NCBI GenBank assembly: GCA_013398955.1
Contig: VWPU01004544.1
Span: forward strand, 58,907 to 122,906
From: Callaeas wilsoni
Taxonomy: Eukaryota; Chordata; Aves; Passeriformes; Callaeidae
Direction of reading: 5' to 3'
Length of the DNA stretch: 64,000 bases
In this document: positions 9,901-24,900 of the stretch, in pieces
Layout of the letters: each line of letters starts with the position of its first letter
How positions within the stretch are numbered: the first letter of the stretch is position 1
Position numbers and translations under genes: made by a program
Notes under the pieces: model-generated
What the model saw: only the letters and a program-made list of their open reading frames with translations
Told to the model about the DNA's origin: nothing
Database searches by the model: none

Positions 9901-12900
9901 GCAGTGAGATCCTGCACCTTCTCAAAAGCCTCCCCACTGTGCACATGATCTCCAGGTCCTTCCCTTCTTCCATTTTCCATTTTAAGAGAAAACAGCTTGT
10001 TCTGAACGTCATCAGCTGACTTACGCTGTGTCTCCAGGCTCCTCGGCCAGGCTTTGCCCAGGGTCTCAAAAGCACAGATCAGGGACTCCATCTGAACCTC
10101 TTTTTCCCTCATGTCTTCATCCTCTTCATCATGCTTTGGAAAAGCCGCTCCCATGCTCTCCAGAGAGTTCTGTGGAGGCCATGGGGGAAGGTGTGACTGA
10201 CAGAAGGATGAGAGCAGGCCAGGCACGCACTGCAGTGCAGCTCAGTCTTCCCCTGCAGTCTGCACGCAGCAGCCCTCGTGCCCAGCTCTGGCACTGCTGG
10301 CAGCCTGCAAAGGGGCACAGCGGGCTCTGTGGCCTGGCACCCAAACACGGGCCTGTGCTACACGAGTCCCACTCGCAGGGCTGCAAGCCTCTGCTGATAC
10401 TAAACACAAGCACTCTACACAGCTTCCAGGAGCCTTCTGCTGCCTTAGAGCACCCAGGAATTAACTTTTCCTGTGGTAGCAGGGCAGTGGTGGACATCAC
10501 AGGCAGAACTCTGTCCAGAGAACAGTTGGGCTAGTTCAGAATTTGGGCAGTGCAGGTAGAACCACCCCAGGGCTCACCAACAGTCTGGTACTTGGCCCCA
10601 CCAAAGATCTGGCTGTGTGGGGAATCCCTCACATCATCAGCCCTCTGAGCAGAAGCCTGGCATGCAGCCAGCATCATTGGGTCTGTCATCACTTGGGTGT
10701 TCTGCTTCGAAAGAGAGAAAACTCAGGAAATTGAACTGTCACCTTCTTTATCATGGGAAAGATGATATCGGCAAGTTCCTGGAACCGGTCTTCCTTTGTT
10801 GCCTGCAGCACACCAGCTGCACAGCGCAGCGCCACCATCTTATACTTCAGGTTTTCTTTACGACATTCTTTCAGGAGAGCCTGGATAACATCTGTGATGC
10901 TGGGCTGACCAGGCACTGACTTCTGCAGCTCTGCACTGAAACGCAAGGCACACGGACACTATCATGTTAATCTCTTCCCAAAATCCACTGTTCCCAGAGA
11001 GGAATTAATTCCTGTGTCCAGGCGCTCAGTTGCCTACCAATAACTGTAACAGAAGTTATGCTGAGGTGCTCTCACTCTTTGTCTGTTCTCCCTGTTTTAT
11101 TTTCTTTTCTCATATGCTTCAAAGGCACTTGCTCCCTCACTACTCTTCCACCTCTTCCTCTCTTTTCCCATTTAAGGTCTCTGTCTTCCCCCTTAGTCTC
11201 TGCTTTCGTCTTAGCAATTGTGGCCTCTCAACATCCTCCTCTTCCTCTCTAAATCAACCATTTACTTCTGAAGTCTCTCTGAAGCATCACTTGCTCCTCA
11301 CATGCTCATAGGAGATCAGATGGCGATTGCAAACTTTCTACAATCTCCTTAGTACCCTATATGCTATAACACTGTACAACAACCTTCCTTTTGAGATCTC
11401 AGATCCTGAGGGTACCACCTCATTCAAGGCACTTACCTGCACGCAGAGACGACACTGGCAATGGCCTTTAACAGTTCCTCCTGCAATCATAAAAGAGACA
11501 TCACTGAGAAGTGCCACACAGCCAAAATGCACAGTCCTGCTGCACAGGGTAGGCCTTTGTTCTCCTGTAAGGGGCAGTGAGGAAACACACCTGTGACACC
11601 AGTTTGGAGAAGCAATGCCTGCCTATTTCCTGACACTCCTGCTGCAGAGGACTTAGCTTTCAATCTGCATGGAACTGGCAGCAGAAAGGGGCCTTGCAAC
11701 ACCTCTGAGCACATGCTAGTACCCGTCAAGGCTAGAAATGGTGCAGTGGAATTAGTCTAAGTGGGAACCCAGCTCCTAAGGCAATCTGAATTTCACCTAC
11801 CTATCTTCCTGGTCATTTATGTATCTGCCACATATAGGACAAAAGGCAGACTCCCTGCCTTTTGCGCTTCAGCGCTCTTATCGTGCTGCTTTGCAGCAGA
11901 GAACACTGCATTTCCTGGCTCCAGGGCTGCATGCTGCTGGGCTCACATGAAACCATGAAGTGACAATTCCCTCTTTACCTTCCCAGTCCAGGTTCTCCCC
12001 AGCAGGCCTTGCAGCAGTGCAGAGAGCACCATGCCCAGATGTGGCGGTACAAGGGAACCTGTTTGTTTGGCAATTGATGCCATGGCAGCTGCTCCTTGAG
12101 CTTTCATCTTCCAGGACTGGGACTGCAGAGCCTTCTGGGTGATGGATATCAACTCCTGCAAATACAGTCTGATCCCACCCTGAGTACCTGCATGTCAAAT
12201 GGAGGAAAACTGTAATTTTGCCACAAAACAAACAAACATTTGATCTTACTAAAAAACAAAACAAAACAAACCCCCAAAAACAAAACTAAAACAACCAAAA
12301 AACCAAAAAACCAAACCAAAGCAAAACACCCCCAAACCAAACAAAAAAAAAAAACAAAACCACAAGAAAGCAAGCCCAACCCTACCGTGGGAAAAAAAAA
12401 CAAAAAACAAAAAACAACCAGTTCCAGATTTCTTGGGGTTTTTGGCTATGAGACACATCAGAAAGGTCTACTTCAGGCAAAGGGGTGAAGAATTCCTCCA
12501 AGCCTGGTTAGATGGGTTCTTTTCTAGGGGTTCCAAATAAAGTCTTTGTTGTGTATTTAGACACAGAGCTCATTTCACTCCTTCCATATAGCAGACACTA
12601 GACATTGTGTTAGCCTGTTTCTAAGGAATACAATGTCTGGGGTTTTTTCTTCCAAGAACGGGTCACTAGAAAACCTTTTTCAGCTCCTTTCACAGACTCC
12701 AGAAAAATCATCTGGTGATTGAGGAACCAGATCTGAAATCTCAAAGTGTCAGCAAAACAATACTATAATGTATCCAGATCTTCCTCTATAGACAGAACAG
12801 CCCTTCTATAGCACAGATTCGTTCACTGAAGCTAAAACCACAGGTATTACCACAAGAGACAAAGGCCAAAGCCTCTGCAACTTGGAAGTGTGCAGCAGCC

Positions 12901-15900
12901 CCTAAAGGCTGGCATCAAAATTTCCAAGGATGTCTAGTTATCTGTACCATCAGGGCCATATTACAGTGGCATTCAGTGTCTCACAATTTTAAAATACTTC
13001 TACTGTGCCGGTCCATCCTTGTGATCAATGCCCCTGTAATTATTTTAAATAGCCAGAGAAGGTAATCTTCATACAAGAAATCTAGAGCAAGGAAGAGAAT
13101 AGGAACAAGCTTCCCAAATCTCTTACCATGAAAACTTTGTATTTTCAAAATGGAATTCCAGAAAGCATACTATTTCTTGCCCCATGATTCCCAGAAAGGT
13201 TTACTATTCTTAACACAACATACCGGGTACATTTTCCTGCCAAACTTCAGTCCACAGAGTAGAATTCTCCTTCTCTCCTTTCTCTTCTTCGGGAACCTCA
13301 TGCATTCCAAGAAAAGCCAATGGCAGCACATGCTTGGCATGGTTCTTCAGTACATCTGGGCTGTAGCGTCCCACAGCATGCACAGTTAAAGCACAGCCTG
13401 CTCTGTAAACTGGCTCTGAAGGAGCAAAACAAGCACATTATGACTGGGAATCAGGATTATCCTTTTAACTGCTTAGTTTGCCTCCTGGGATGCAGAGTAA
13501 TGCACAGTATTGTATAACATTGTATAGGAATTATTCAGCCAGTGAAACCAAGCATCACAATATAGAAGTGTTCTTTATTAGCTTTTGCTATCACCAGGAA
13601 CTTTTTCTGCACTGTATTCTGTAAGTGAATATCCTAAAAGCAACATACCTTCCTTCTCCATGTACCAGCTGCTGAGTTTGTGCAGCAGCTTCTCAGTGCT
13701 ACTGTCCCGGGAAGTCTGTAACAGGGAAGAGACTCAAATTATTCAAACACTTCAAAGAAGATCACCAATAAAAAAGCGAAATAAAACCTAAAGCCCAACT
13801 CACCCTGACTAGATGCCCCATAGCAAAGGCAAAAGACTTCTGTACCACACTGTTGCGATCAGTCAGGCCACTAAGTAAAGCGCTCATAAGTTTGCCTGTT
13901 GGAAGAGACTTGACTTTATCAAAAGCATCACGTTTTATTGCTATGGCAAGAATTACAATAGCCTGCATTTCATTAGACTGCCTGAATTTATGCATTTTTC
14001 CTCATTGCATGCATGTGGGGTTATAAATCTGTCTGGTCCTTCTTTCTAAACTAGTGTTTTGCACACCTTGATTGATAATGTTCCCATATGCAAGCACCCC
14101 AGCTGATCATGCTTTCAGCTTCATTTCTATTTTGCAACAGAAAGGTGATGTTGTTTCTACTACCAGAAGAGACTCAATAAAGCAAAGTCACTGTTCATGG
14201 TCCACCCATAGCTGAAGTTGAAGGAACAAGTGCATCTTGACAGTGCTGCACTAACACAGGCATTGTTAGACTGCTCCAAGAAAGTAAAGAAATATTTTTG
14301 CCTATTTCTGCTCAGTGCTAGTGAATTCCCTCAACTCTTTCCTCTAGCTCTTCCAACTTGGTGAGGTACTGAACCTACTCCAAGCATGCCAATCTCAAAC
14401 GAAAAAGGTAACTTCAAAACAGCTCTCTGATAAAAATACACATAGTAAACATCATTCTTGTGCTAAACTCAAGGGAAGAAACACCACAGCAACAAAAAGC
14501 ACCTTTAAAACCTGACACTAGAGACAAACCTTACCTGAATAAGGTGTTAAGTCTTGAGGGCACTGTGTGGTTAATGAGACAATTACACTGGCACAGCCCC
14601 CCTGGAAGATTGCAAGGGAAAACAAAATAAGAAAACAGTATTTGCCGCTGTTTATTATTGTTAATACTTGCTGTGGTGCTACCTGCACTTGTAAGACATG
14701 ATCTAGACCCGCTCAGCCTCTATTCTCATAATGCAAGAGCAGTAAAAGTAGAACCAGTAAAAATTTGCAAAACATGAATGATAAGAATTGAGAAAGAAAG
14801 TGAAAAAGGACCCACACTCAGGATAGGTGATCCTAGAAGATTTACAGCAATCAAGGACAACCTTTTGCACTCGTGTCACAGAGCACAGAGCGGCCATTTA
14901 GCCTAGAGGAGGCTAGGGCAGCACACATTCAGAAAAGTGATGTAGTGGAGTGGGACTCAGATGTCAAATTACTCCAGTACCTATGAACCCAAGCTGTTGC
15001 TTTAAAAGACATAGTCAAAATAACCATATTTACATTGACACTGATCTATATTCCCTTCTTCACTTCCAAAACAACTACTAAAACCACAGACATACCTTTG
15101 TGCCAAGGCCAACTCCACTTTTGATCAGCTCACACAGCCGAGGAACCAACTCACCGAGGACAGACACATCCAAATACTGCAAGCTCTAGAGAAAGGCAAG
15201 AGACAGGGGGAGAGAGAGAAGAAAAAAAAAAAAAAAGAAAGGTAATGGTGGCAAACTTAAGTTGGTGTACTTCTAGGTGAGGCTGCCTCAGCACTGCTGG
15301 CTGGTCCTCAGCTGAATCACAAGAGTTTGCTGCATGATCAGAAAAAGCAAACATGAAGTGGATTCCACCACATACAGATTCTCCTGTCCCACTTCTCTGC
15401 TGAGTTGACCTTGCTAAACCTATCATTTACTGGAACTGATTTGTTCCTGCACTCCAACTCTTCAGGAAGCCTGAAAGTAACACACTAGCGAGAACAAGAT
15501 GCAAAGGCGTGTGTATCTTAGGACAAAATCCAGCATTTCCCCAGCTCTCTGAAACCAGGAAGCAATAACATATCCTAACTAGACAATGACATGAAACCAG
15601 TCAAGAGTTTTTAAACAGGTCAAGACAAACAAGTGGCATGAATGACAAAAAGGTACAAGAGGGATGTGACTAGCATAATTTTTAATCTGCTATGCCAAAA
15701 AGCCACCGGGCAACACAGAAAGCCTCATGTTACCAGCAATCTGTGTAACACGCTGTCGGCAGAGGGGAGATCCGACCCATTCTTTAGCAGATTCAAGGAT
15801 GGCATACTAAATGAAGGTAACTGAGCTTCCAAAGTCAGATCAACTGTTACTTCTCCCTCCACCACCGGTATGGTGAAGGAAACTATCCATATAATCTCCC

Positions 15901-18900
15901 AGCCAGCCCCAGAATATAGAGGAGGTTGCTCATAAGCCGGGACATCTTCACAACACTCCAGAGAAGCCATTACTATCTCTCTTCTACCCAACGAAATCCC
16001 AATCAATTATCAGGGCACCACAGCTATCCCCCCCCGGCTGGCAGGGTGGGGCATGGTCTGGAGGAGGGATGGCAGCAGCTGCTGCAGCCTGCAGGGTTGC
16101 AGCAAGCACACTTTTACATGGAGCCTTTCCCTCCCAACTGCTTTACACTCTATTTATAGAGATCACTTCATCAGACACCAAAACTCGACTCCACACGCTG
16201 TTATGTACAGGAGGGCTTGCTGTTGCTGTTTTTCCACAAGTCGAGGAAACAATAAATTGCTCTAGTAGCTACAACTTCCTAAAACTTGCTCAACCCTCAC
16301 ATCCTCTACCTGCCCACATGCCCCTGGCTGTGTGCAATGCCTGACCAGAAAAGAGAGACCTTTTTTTGGGAAGAGATGAGTTCCTGCAGAGGACAGGGAC
16401 TTCTGCCAAGACAGATCCTACAGCACAGCATCTGGGCATCAGCAACTTCTCCTCCAGCAGCAGGAAACTCTGGTGCCAAACACCACTTGCTGACAGTGCT
16501 TTCAGTGATATCAGCATTTTCTCTAAATATCTCCACCATGTAAGTACCAGCAAGGTCCAGATAGGAATATCTAAGGCACCACAAGGCAATGGTTGAATAG
16601 CATTTATGCCTTACAAACAATGACTATCATCAGTTGAAGGCCCAGATGAGGAGTTGATTTTGGAGCTGTGGGCCAGAGATGAAGAGAAATGCTAGCTAAC
16701 ATAACCCAGAACCAGCTGAGCCCGCATACAAAGAAAAGCACTTGAAAGATGCCCTCTTCATCAAAGCAGGCAGGTCTTCAGATGAAGAAACAATCCATCT
16801 AACTCCAAATGGAGCCAGTTATTCACAACTGATTTGAGGGGCAAGCACTGGTGGCATGATGAGAAGTCTGTAAAGTCATGAAAAAGGAAGTGGACAGACA
16901 GCCACATGGAAATGTGGTAAGAAAATGAACACTGAAGAGATATTCTGTAAAGTTTCCCTTTCAATTCCTACTTTTCTACAACATACATTACACTGGAACC
17001 TTTCTGGAATAAATACTTACCATGTTAATGGTTTCCATCATGGGAGATGACTTGACAGCACTAAGTCTGGCACTGTCCATTGCAGTCTAAAAAAAAAAAA
17101 AAAAAGAACCAACAAAATAACAGGAAAAAACCCCAAACAAACCCAAGTGTAAACACAACATGAAAACAGTAGGAAGGGCAACATCAGCTGTAACTCACTA
17201 CCTCACACTAAAATCTATTTCAGATGCATGGAGAAAGCAATTATGCCTACAGACTATGAATGCTTGCCTTTCAGAGGCAGACAGATGTTCTGGAGGGAGG
17301 AGAGAGGAAAGGAAAACAAAGGGGGGGGAAAGACATAAAATCTCCCACTGAACTGTTCACATTGTTCACTCCCTTTTCATTTGCAAAGAGCTAAGTTTGA
17401 CCCTTTGCCCTCCCACAACGAGATTAGCTAAATTTTTTTCTAATCAATGGGTTTCAATCCCTGTCCCAGAAGACTGTCATTGACTAATACGGTTCTTTGA
17501 CAACAATTAAAGGACATCGTGCTAACAACATCCACCTCCAGCCCATAGTGCTATGGCACATCTTCCAATTTAAGTTATATGAAGTCCTGAAGTTAATCCC
17601 TTGGGAAAAACAACAGTGACAATTAAGAACAGATTACTAAGATTGCTCTTTACTTTTGGAAACATACAGCGGTCTAGGGAATAAAAATAATCCAAATCCT
17701 TCAAAAGAACTCCCACATTTGTCCAGCCATATTCTGTGACCAAACTTTTTAGGAATTTATTAGCTATTCCTCTTTGCTTTTTGAACACCTTTCTACCAAA
17801 TCTGCTACTTTTCCGTTCACTGAATGAAGATGAAATCTTTGTTATCTCTGTTCTGTTCATACTTTCTCATTATTGCTGCACTTACTTTCTCTTGATCTGT
17901 TGCAGAAAGACTTAAATAATTGAGGACTTGAGGCTCCAGCACACTCAAGGATTCCAACAGGGCTGGGATAAGTTTTGGTGCATGAGGTTTCAGCATAGAC
18001 CCAGCACTTTTACTAATCTTCACAAGAGTGTTAATGCTGGAAAAACATTAAAGAGAAGGTCAATAGAGATACAAACAGACTGATCTGAAAAGCCTCTCTG
18101 ATCTACTGTAATCCAGATATACCAATACAAATCTTCCTTCAAACAAAACCATGTGTATTTTTTTGCTTAAGCAAAATTATTCCCTACCCTTGAGCTTCTA
18201 AGGGATGCTATGTATATTTTGGCCAGAGATTGTTTACTTTGGCCCTGGAATCACAAAGGGAATGGGCAAAGAGGCAGTACTGCAGACAGATGTGGGAAGA
18301 AGTAACACACTCCCATGTTTTAAACAAGCACTGGGCAAAGTTACCCAGAGACATCCATTGTCTCTGCCCAAGAAAAGACAAGTTACAATAATCTATTCAA
18401 ACCCTACAAGTCAGTTTCAGACTGATCACATCTCTCATGCTGCATTTTGACAAAGGGTTTTCGTATCTTCAAAAAGAATGAAAAAAGTTCAAGAAATAGT
18501 CTTTTTTAGAAGCCTTCTAGCCTTCCTAATAACTTCTATTGTGAAGACCAGCTAGCTACACTCCAACTCTGAATTTTCCAGTTTTTCTATCCTTCAGTCA
18601 AAGGAACGAATAAACAAGGTTAAAAATTGACAAGCACATAAAGTCCCTACACATCAAGGGACATTGAACTGTTACAAGACATGAAATGTATTTGAACAGC
18701 GTGACCAGATGCAGTCACATCTGGGATGTGAACTATCAATATGCATGAGCACTTGTGAAATCAGACATGGCTGTTTGAAGAGCCATGGGACTTTTTGTTT
18801 GCAACCAGACCAGATATGCCAGTCCCAAAGGACAGCCTTAGCACGGCACACTGCTTGTGGATCAGCCTGCCATTTGTACAGGGAGAAAAGAACTTCCAGC

Positions 18901-21900
18901 TGGGAACTGAACTTGGGTATTTGCAGAGAGGCCACATACTCTCAAAAGACAGGCAGAGTTCTCAGGGCTGCTGCTTAAACTCTGTGAAAAAAGAACTCAG
19001 TAGGAAAACTCTTTAGGGGAGCAACTTGTCACTTCAAACACAAAGAACATGCGCAACTCAGGTGAATAAGCTTGGTGTCTTTGGGACAAATCACGACCCA
19101 ACCCTCAGAGAACTTACATGGTGCAAAACTAACCTGAGAGATCGGACTTCAGCAACAGTGCTTACTAGTCCTTTGTCTAGGAGGCAAGGGAGCAACACAG
19201 CTATTGTCTTCTGACCTGCTGCTCCTTTAGAGGGATCACACATTTTCACACAGACCTGGGGACAGGTGAGAATCAGTGCTGCAAATATGTACAAACCTCC
19301 ACCTCAGATTACATAAAAGCACCTTCTCCTTCAGACAAGAAGTCAACAGCAACTAGACAAACTGCTCATAGCCAGGCCCAGGCTGTTACACCTTCATCTT
19401 CTCTCCACAAGGTAGTTAAGCCCTAAGATTTACCCCTAAAAGGGGTTTCAACTACAATCAGCCTCCAGAAAAGGCAAATTCAGAGCCTAGCAGGCCTTGA
19501 CCTGAACCTGGATGAAGAGATGAACCAAATGGTCTCTTAGTAGAAGGACAGTCTATCTCAGCTACAGGGACTCAACCATTCCACACGGCAGAGCAACGAG
19601 TCCCAGATGAGAACAGATTCTGCAATTGCAACATTTCACAACAACATTTTGGGACCAGATTCTCACTTGCAGCATTAAAAGGTCATGCATTATGGAGATT
19701 CTGATTTCAAACACAGCACTTTAGACCCACTGCCATCCATGTGACTTTTTTAGAGGATGACCAAACAAAATATCAAGTGATATACGTGTAGTACACCCAA
19801 AAAACCTTGTCAGTAACAGCATCACAGAGAAGTCCATACACAATTACTCTGTTTCATACCAGTGAGGTACCACCAGTCTTGGTCAACTAGATCAGTCAGT
19901 CTTGGTAAACTGTTGAAGTTACAGTAAGTTTACTTAAATTCCACCCCAAGTAAGGAAAAAACAACATCAGAGGAAAAAAAACACAGTTTATTATACCCTT
20001 CCTTTGCTTGTATAGAACTTAACATCACATTACCCTCAAGCAGCACGACTTCACTAGCATCAACAAAAGTACAGGGGAGTATGTGGTGATGCTTATTATG
20101 ATTGCTTTCTAGGGGGCTTTTCAGTCTTTCACAACCGGATCTTACACTAGATATCCTCTCAAGACAACAGTCTATAGTAAATACAGTCCATGGTCACTCC
20201 TGACATCAAAACCATACATGTCTTCTCTACATGTGCCTGTGATAAAATTGTAGAGCTTTACCTTGCTTAAAGTTTTTAGGGCTAGCTCTGCCGCCTTTCG
20301 CACAGTCTCCTAAGAAAAGAAGTCAACAATCATTTCTGCTATTTTTATTCTTCTAGAATGATTCATATTAATTGATAAGCATTAACACTAGAACTGACAA
20401 GGCTATCTTCATGGCTAATACTTTATATTAAAGTAGTAATATCTTTAAAAGAAAGTATTATAACACCATTAAAAGAAATTCTGGCTTTGGTCCATCTGAG
20501 TATCTGGTACAATCAATACATTAACAGAACTCAAACCTGGAAGGACCCAAAGACTCCGAATTCATATATCCAAGTCATTTCAGCACACTAGCAGCCCAAA
20601 ATAAGTGTTTCTATATTCAAAAGTTAAGCAACTACTCTGGAATTCTTTTACATCAAGTAAAAATCCCAAATCATCTAGAATAACCACAGCAGGAATGAAA
20701 CCAAACAATTCAAACATACAGAGAATTTCCAAGGTGGCATGGAAATTTTACTTGCAAGGAGCATGGATTTCTAGTCTACCTAATACGCAAAACTCAGACA
20801 ATCTCTCTTTAAACATCTCAGAGCTTGATCACCATTTGTTGAAGATTACTACTCAGTTATCAGTTCCATTACCTTAATGTCATCTTGCACTCTGAACAGG
20901 ACTTCCCAGATCTCTGGAAGCTTGTCTATGATGTCATCCAAAGGTCTTCCTCTTAGTAAGTCATTTAGTGCCAGACAACTGCAAACAGGGAATTTCATTT
21001 CTTTCACATAGTGTTCTTACCTGATGTAGGTGTATATATACAGATATGCTTATTAATATAAATAGTTTAAAAAAAACCAAGAACTGTTTCACATTCCTTA
21101 CTTTCCCCAAACCCTAAATCTACTCTGTCACAAGAATGTCTCCTTTAGTAGAGAAAAAAATGCTCAGTCATTCTGGTAAAACTTGAAACAGCTGCAAGGA
21201 AGTGAAAAATGCTGCTATGGTGAAAACTGCTGCCGCAAATATTCCAGTGACAAAATCGTTTTAGTCTTCCTTTCTTTAAGCATAGGATAAGAAGAAACCG
21301 AAATGGTATAAAGTATGGAACTGAAATTAAAATAGAGGTTTTCTACTACACTAGCTACAGACCATTAAAAACAAAACGCAGTTTATTAAAAATGGCATCC
21401 TGCTGCCAAGTACATAACTGTCAGATTGACAAGGTTTTCTAAGAGAAAGCATTATTTCAGATTCAAGGATAGGCAAGAACTAGTAACCAGAAAACTCATT
21501 CTTCAGAAAATGTTGTTTAGTATAAAGTTACATGCAACAAAAAATTGCAGGCAAATAGCTTCAAGATTGTATCATACTTCCAAGGGCAGGCTACAAGGCT
21601 GGGCTCTATCCTGATGAAAGGATATGCCCTCTTTTACCCCTCAGCTTCTTCACATTAACAAGTTTATGATGAACAAGAGAAAAGAACTAAGTTCAAAGAC
21701 AAATCTAATGCTTTTCCTAGCGATACCTGGATTCTCTGATCCTCCAAAGACTGCTGGTTAGGTTACTGATCAAATCCTCAAGAATTTCCTTTATGTACTT
21801 ATCAACCTATAATTAAAAAAAAGGAAAAATCGTTTTTTCCAATCACAAGCATGCATCCTTGTCCAGTACTCTGTAAAAAAAGAGTCTTTTTGGACAACAC

Positions 21901-24900
21901 AATGTGCTTTCAGCCACTTTCTCAGGCTGTGCTTTAGACACACTTTTCTCTGCCCTGCTTAACATTGTGAAAGATGCAACAAGAAAAGTCTCCTAAGGCC
22001 TTTATCAGTTGGAACTGTTAAAATGCAACACCAAACATGTATTTACTTGACAAGCAGTTGTGCTTTGATGAGAGATCAGAGTGAATGACTTCACATTAAG
22101 ATCAGCCTTCCTAGAGAAAAAAATGCAAATCCCATTCCAAGCCCTGCAGAACCAGAGCAAGGGCATCTTATGAAAATCACTTATTCCTGAAATACACCTG
22201 GGAGGAGTTCTCCTCAAACTGATGGAATAGGCTCCACTCAGGGGCTTCCTCCCACTCAAAACTGAGGAACCATATTTAGAGGTTCTTGCTTTAGGAGGGC
22301 ATCTCAGGCCACAAGGATTCCTGAAGACCTTCTCATAAGCAGTATCAAAGCAATATCAAAGTGGAAAGACCCCACTTTAAGTAAATAATAAATTTTAATG
22401 CTGGCTGCAAACAAGGTCTGCAATATCCTTTCACATATGAGAGATAGTACAAAACTTTTGTGCAAGCTCCAAACTCATCCCTGGATTCAAACACCTCCTT
22501 TCCAGGGCAGTACCTCACCCCTCTGTGCACAGCCCCTCCTTTCACAAAATGCATCTGTCCCATGAGGATCTCCGATACACTGCTGGCTGGCAGCAAATCC
22601 CCTCGCTGCACTTTGCTGGTCACTCACCATCGACTTGTCAGTGACCAAAGCATTCCAAATGCTGGTCATTGCCTGTCGAATGCCCAGGTTGGGGTCAAAC
22701 TGGTAACGGTAGAGCCGGGGAAGAAGCTGGGGCAAAAATGGAGCCAGCTGCTCTCCAGCCTTGGCAGCTATCACATTAAAACCAAAAGCTGCTCCCTGAA
22801 ATGACAATAAAGTAGTATTTGTTGAAACACTGTTCACTCACTCAGTTATTGCTCCGGGCACGCCACAGTCGGGGCAAAGTTGACTGACACGGTCCAGATC
22901 TAGACCAAATCAAAAGGACTAGAATGGTACTAGAATTAGCCCATCCTCACTACCACAGTATGACAGTGATCTCAAGCATACAATCACAATCAGCAGACAA
23001 CATACTACTTCCAAACTTTCTTCCAGCCTTTATTTCAAGATACTGATTGATCTCATTTGCAGAAGTAGTACTGGTGAATTAAAACTACGAAGATTTAAAT
23101 ATGTTCTTCCAAAAGAGATTCCTTCTTGGCAAAAGTGGTGAGGGTGGGCCACTGCTTCCTTACAACTCTGCTGATTTAGAAGAATTAGAATGACTTAGGA
23201 ACTGAGAAACTAAAAACAAAATAACTCCACCTTATTTCTAAAACCTGAAATTTCTGAGGTTTATAATTTTGCATCTGTCCATATTTACTTTAAACTTAAG
23301 TATTCTTCTATGACCTTTTCTTTCTCCAACACTGTCAGTTCCACTGTCACTTCTAATACAGTGGAAATGATGCTTGCCTGTGAAGCCCCATGGCACTTGG
23401 CAGGATAGCCCAAGAAGAAATTACTCAATGAAGGCAGTGCAGTGACTGCCTCTAATGACTTCATATTTTCTGACTTGCAGTGTCAAAAGCTGCCACACAA
23501 AACACTAGGGACTTCACAAGACAGGATGCATTGTTTGGGTTAATCTAGAAAAGAGCAATAAAGACATATTTTCAGTTAGGACCACTGCCATGAAAAGCAA
23601 GAAGTTGCAGAAAGTGTAAGGAAAAGTGAGGCATCGCCTGCAAGGCCCTGAACAGCATACTCTGTCTAGCTCTTGTGGGGGGGTTAGGGCACAGATTTCC
23701 AGATGTCCCCTTCAACTTAAGAGATTCTGTGAATTCTTCAAATGCCAAAGCTCAGCCCACATCTTCTGAGTGGATTTTCTTGACTCATCCTGGCTGGAGA
23801 AATTCCACAAGGGTCAGGAGTCTAACTATGCTCCTGTGCTTTTGAAGTCCCAGTGCAGAGGGAGGTCTTGAGAGATGTGCTGAACTGTCAAGCTCTGGAT
23901 GAAAGCTAAAGCTGAGACTTGTTTTTTGCACTAAGTGGTGTTGTCAGAGACTCAAAACAAGTTCTTCCATGCTTCTGTAAAGCCAGTGAAGAGGCCCCAC
24001 ATCTAAGCTCTGAACAGTACACTTAAATCTTCAAATTTATGGTGCTCCTTTTTTCATCTGCAAGTAGATCCAATAGTCTTTTGGCTCTGCTAAAGCTCCC
24101 AGCTGCTTTAAAATATCAAAACTTGAGTTTAAAAGGTATAATTTTGACAACAGTGCTTTTTAGCAACTTGCTGATTACTTTTTGCTCTGCCTCTTTAGAT
24201 AACAAAGATCACTTTCTTGGGAATCCAAAAATTCATCCAGTTTTGAAAACATTATCACTGTTTGAACACATTAAGGGTTGTCTCTCTAAGCACATTCAAA
24301 ACAATAAAAGGATCTCAGTTGATTCAGAGGGGTATGTAGAATTATATGAACACACTGATGCCAAAGTTTTGCTGTATTTCAAGTAATCCTAAATTTTTTC
24401 CTCAGGCTGCTAAATTTGCCTTGGACTGATACCAAAGCATCAACATCCTCCACATGCAGTTATCCATAAAACATATAACCAGAAATGGAGTTTTGTTTCC
24501 GGAGTTCACAGGGGGAATGGAAGTTGTATGAAAGGAGAGCATTACCTTCCGAGAATTCCACATGGCATGATGGTTGGCCAGATTCATGAATTTGTACACC
24601 AGGTCTGGCTGATTGAGGTCACTAGCCAGTGAACAAAGCTCCTTGTAGGTAGAAAGACCTTGACTTTGAAAAGCAGAAAGGAAATCAGCGTTACTACTTT
24701 TAGGTACACAAATCCTACAATACCTAAAGCTATTTTCAATTCACATCCTAAAGCAGGCAAAGAAAGGTGAGTAGCACATCTGTACCATATGGAAATAGTT
24801 ATGGTACAAGAAGGAACAAAAAGCTCAGGAAGCAGATTTTTAAGAGAATTCTGTTTCTCTGTGTCTCTGTCAGAGACTATCCATAAACTTACCCATCTGG

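Noticed and set aside
12149..12488. Hydrophobic (minus) and Lys/Thr/Asn-rich (plus) ORFs
   Set aside because: Products of the A/C-rich low-complexity tract.
13896..13995. Upstream extension of the exon 39 ORF ([20 protein letters not shown] region)
   Set aside because: The junction with exon 38 requires the acceptor at 13896-13897 (Gly completed by GC); the extension is intron and not part of ECM29 as recalled.
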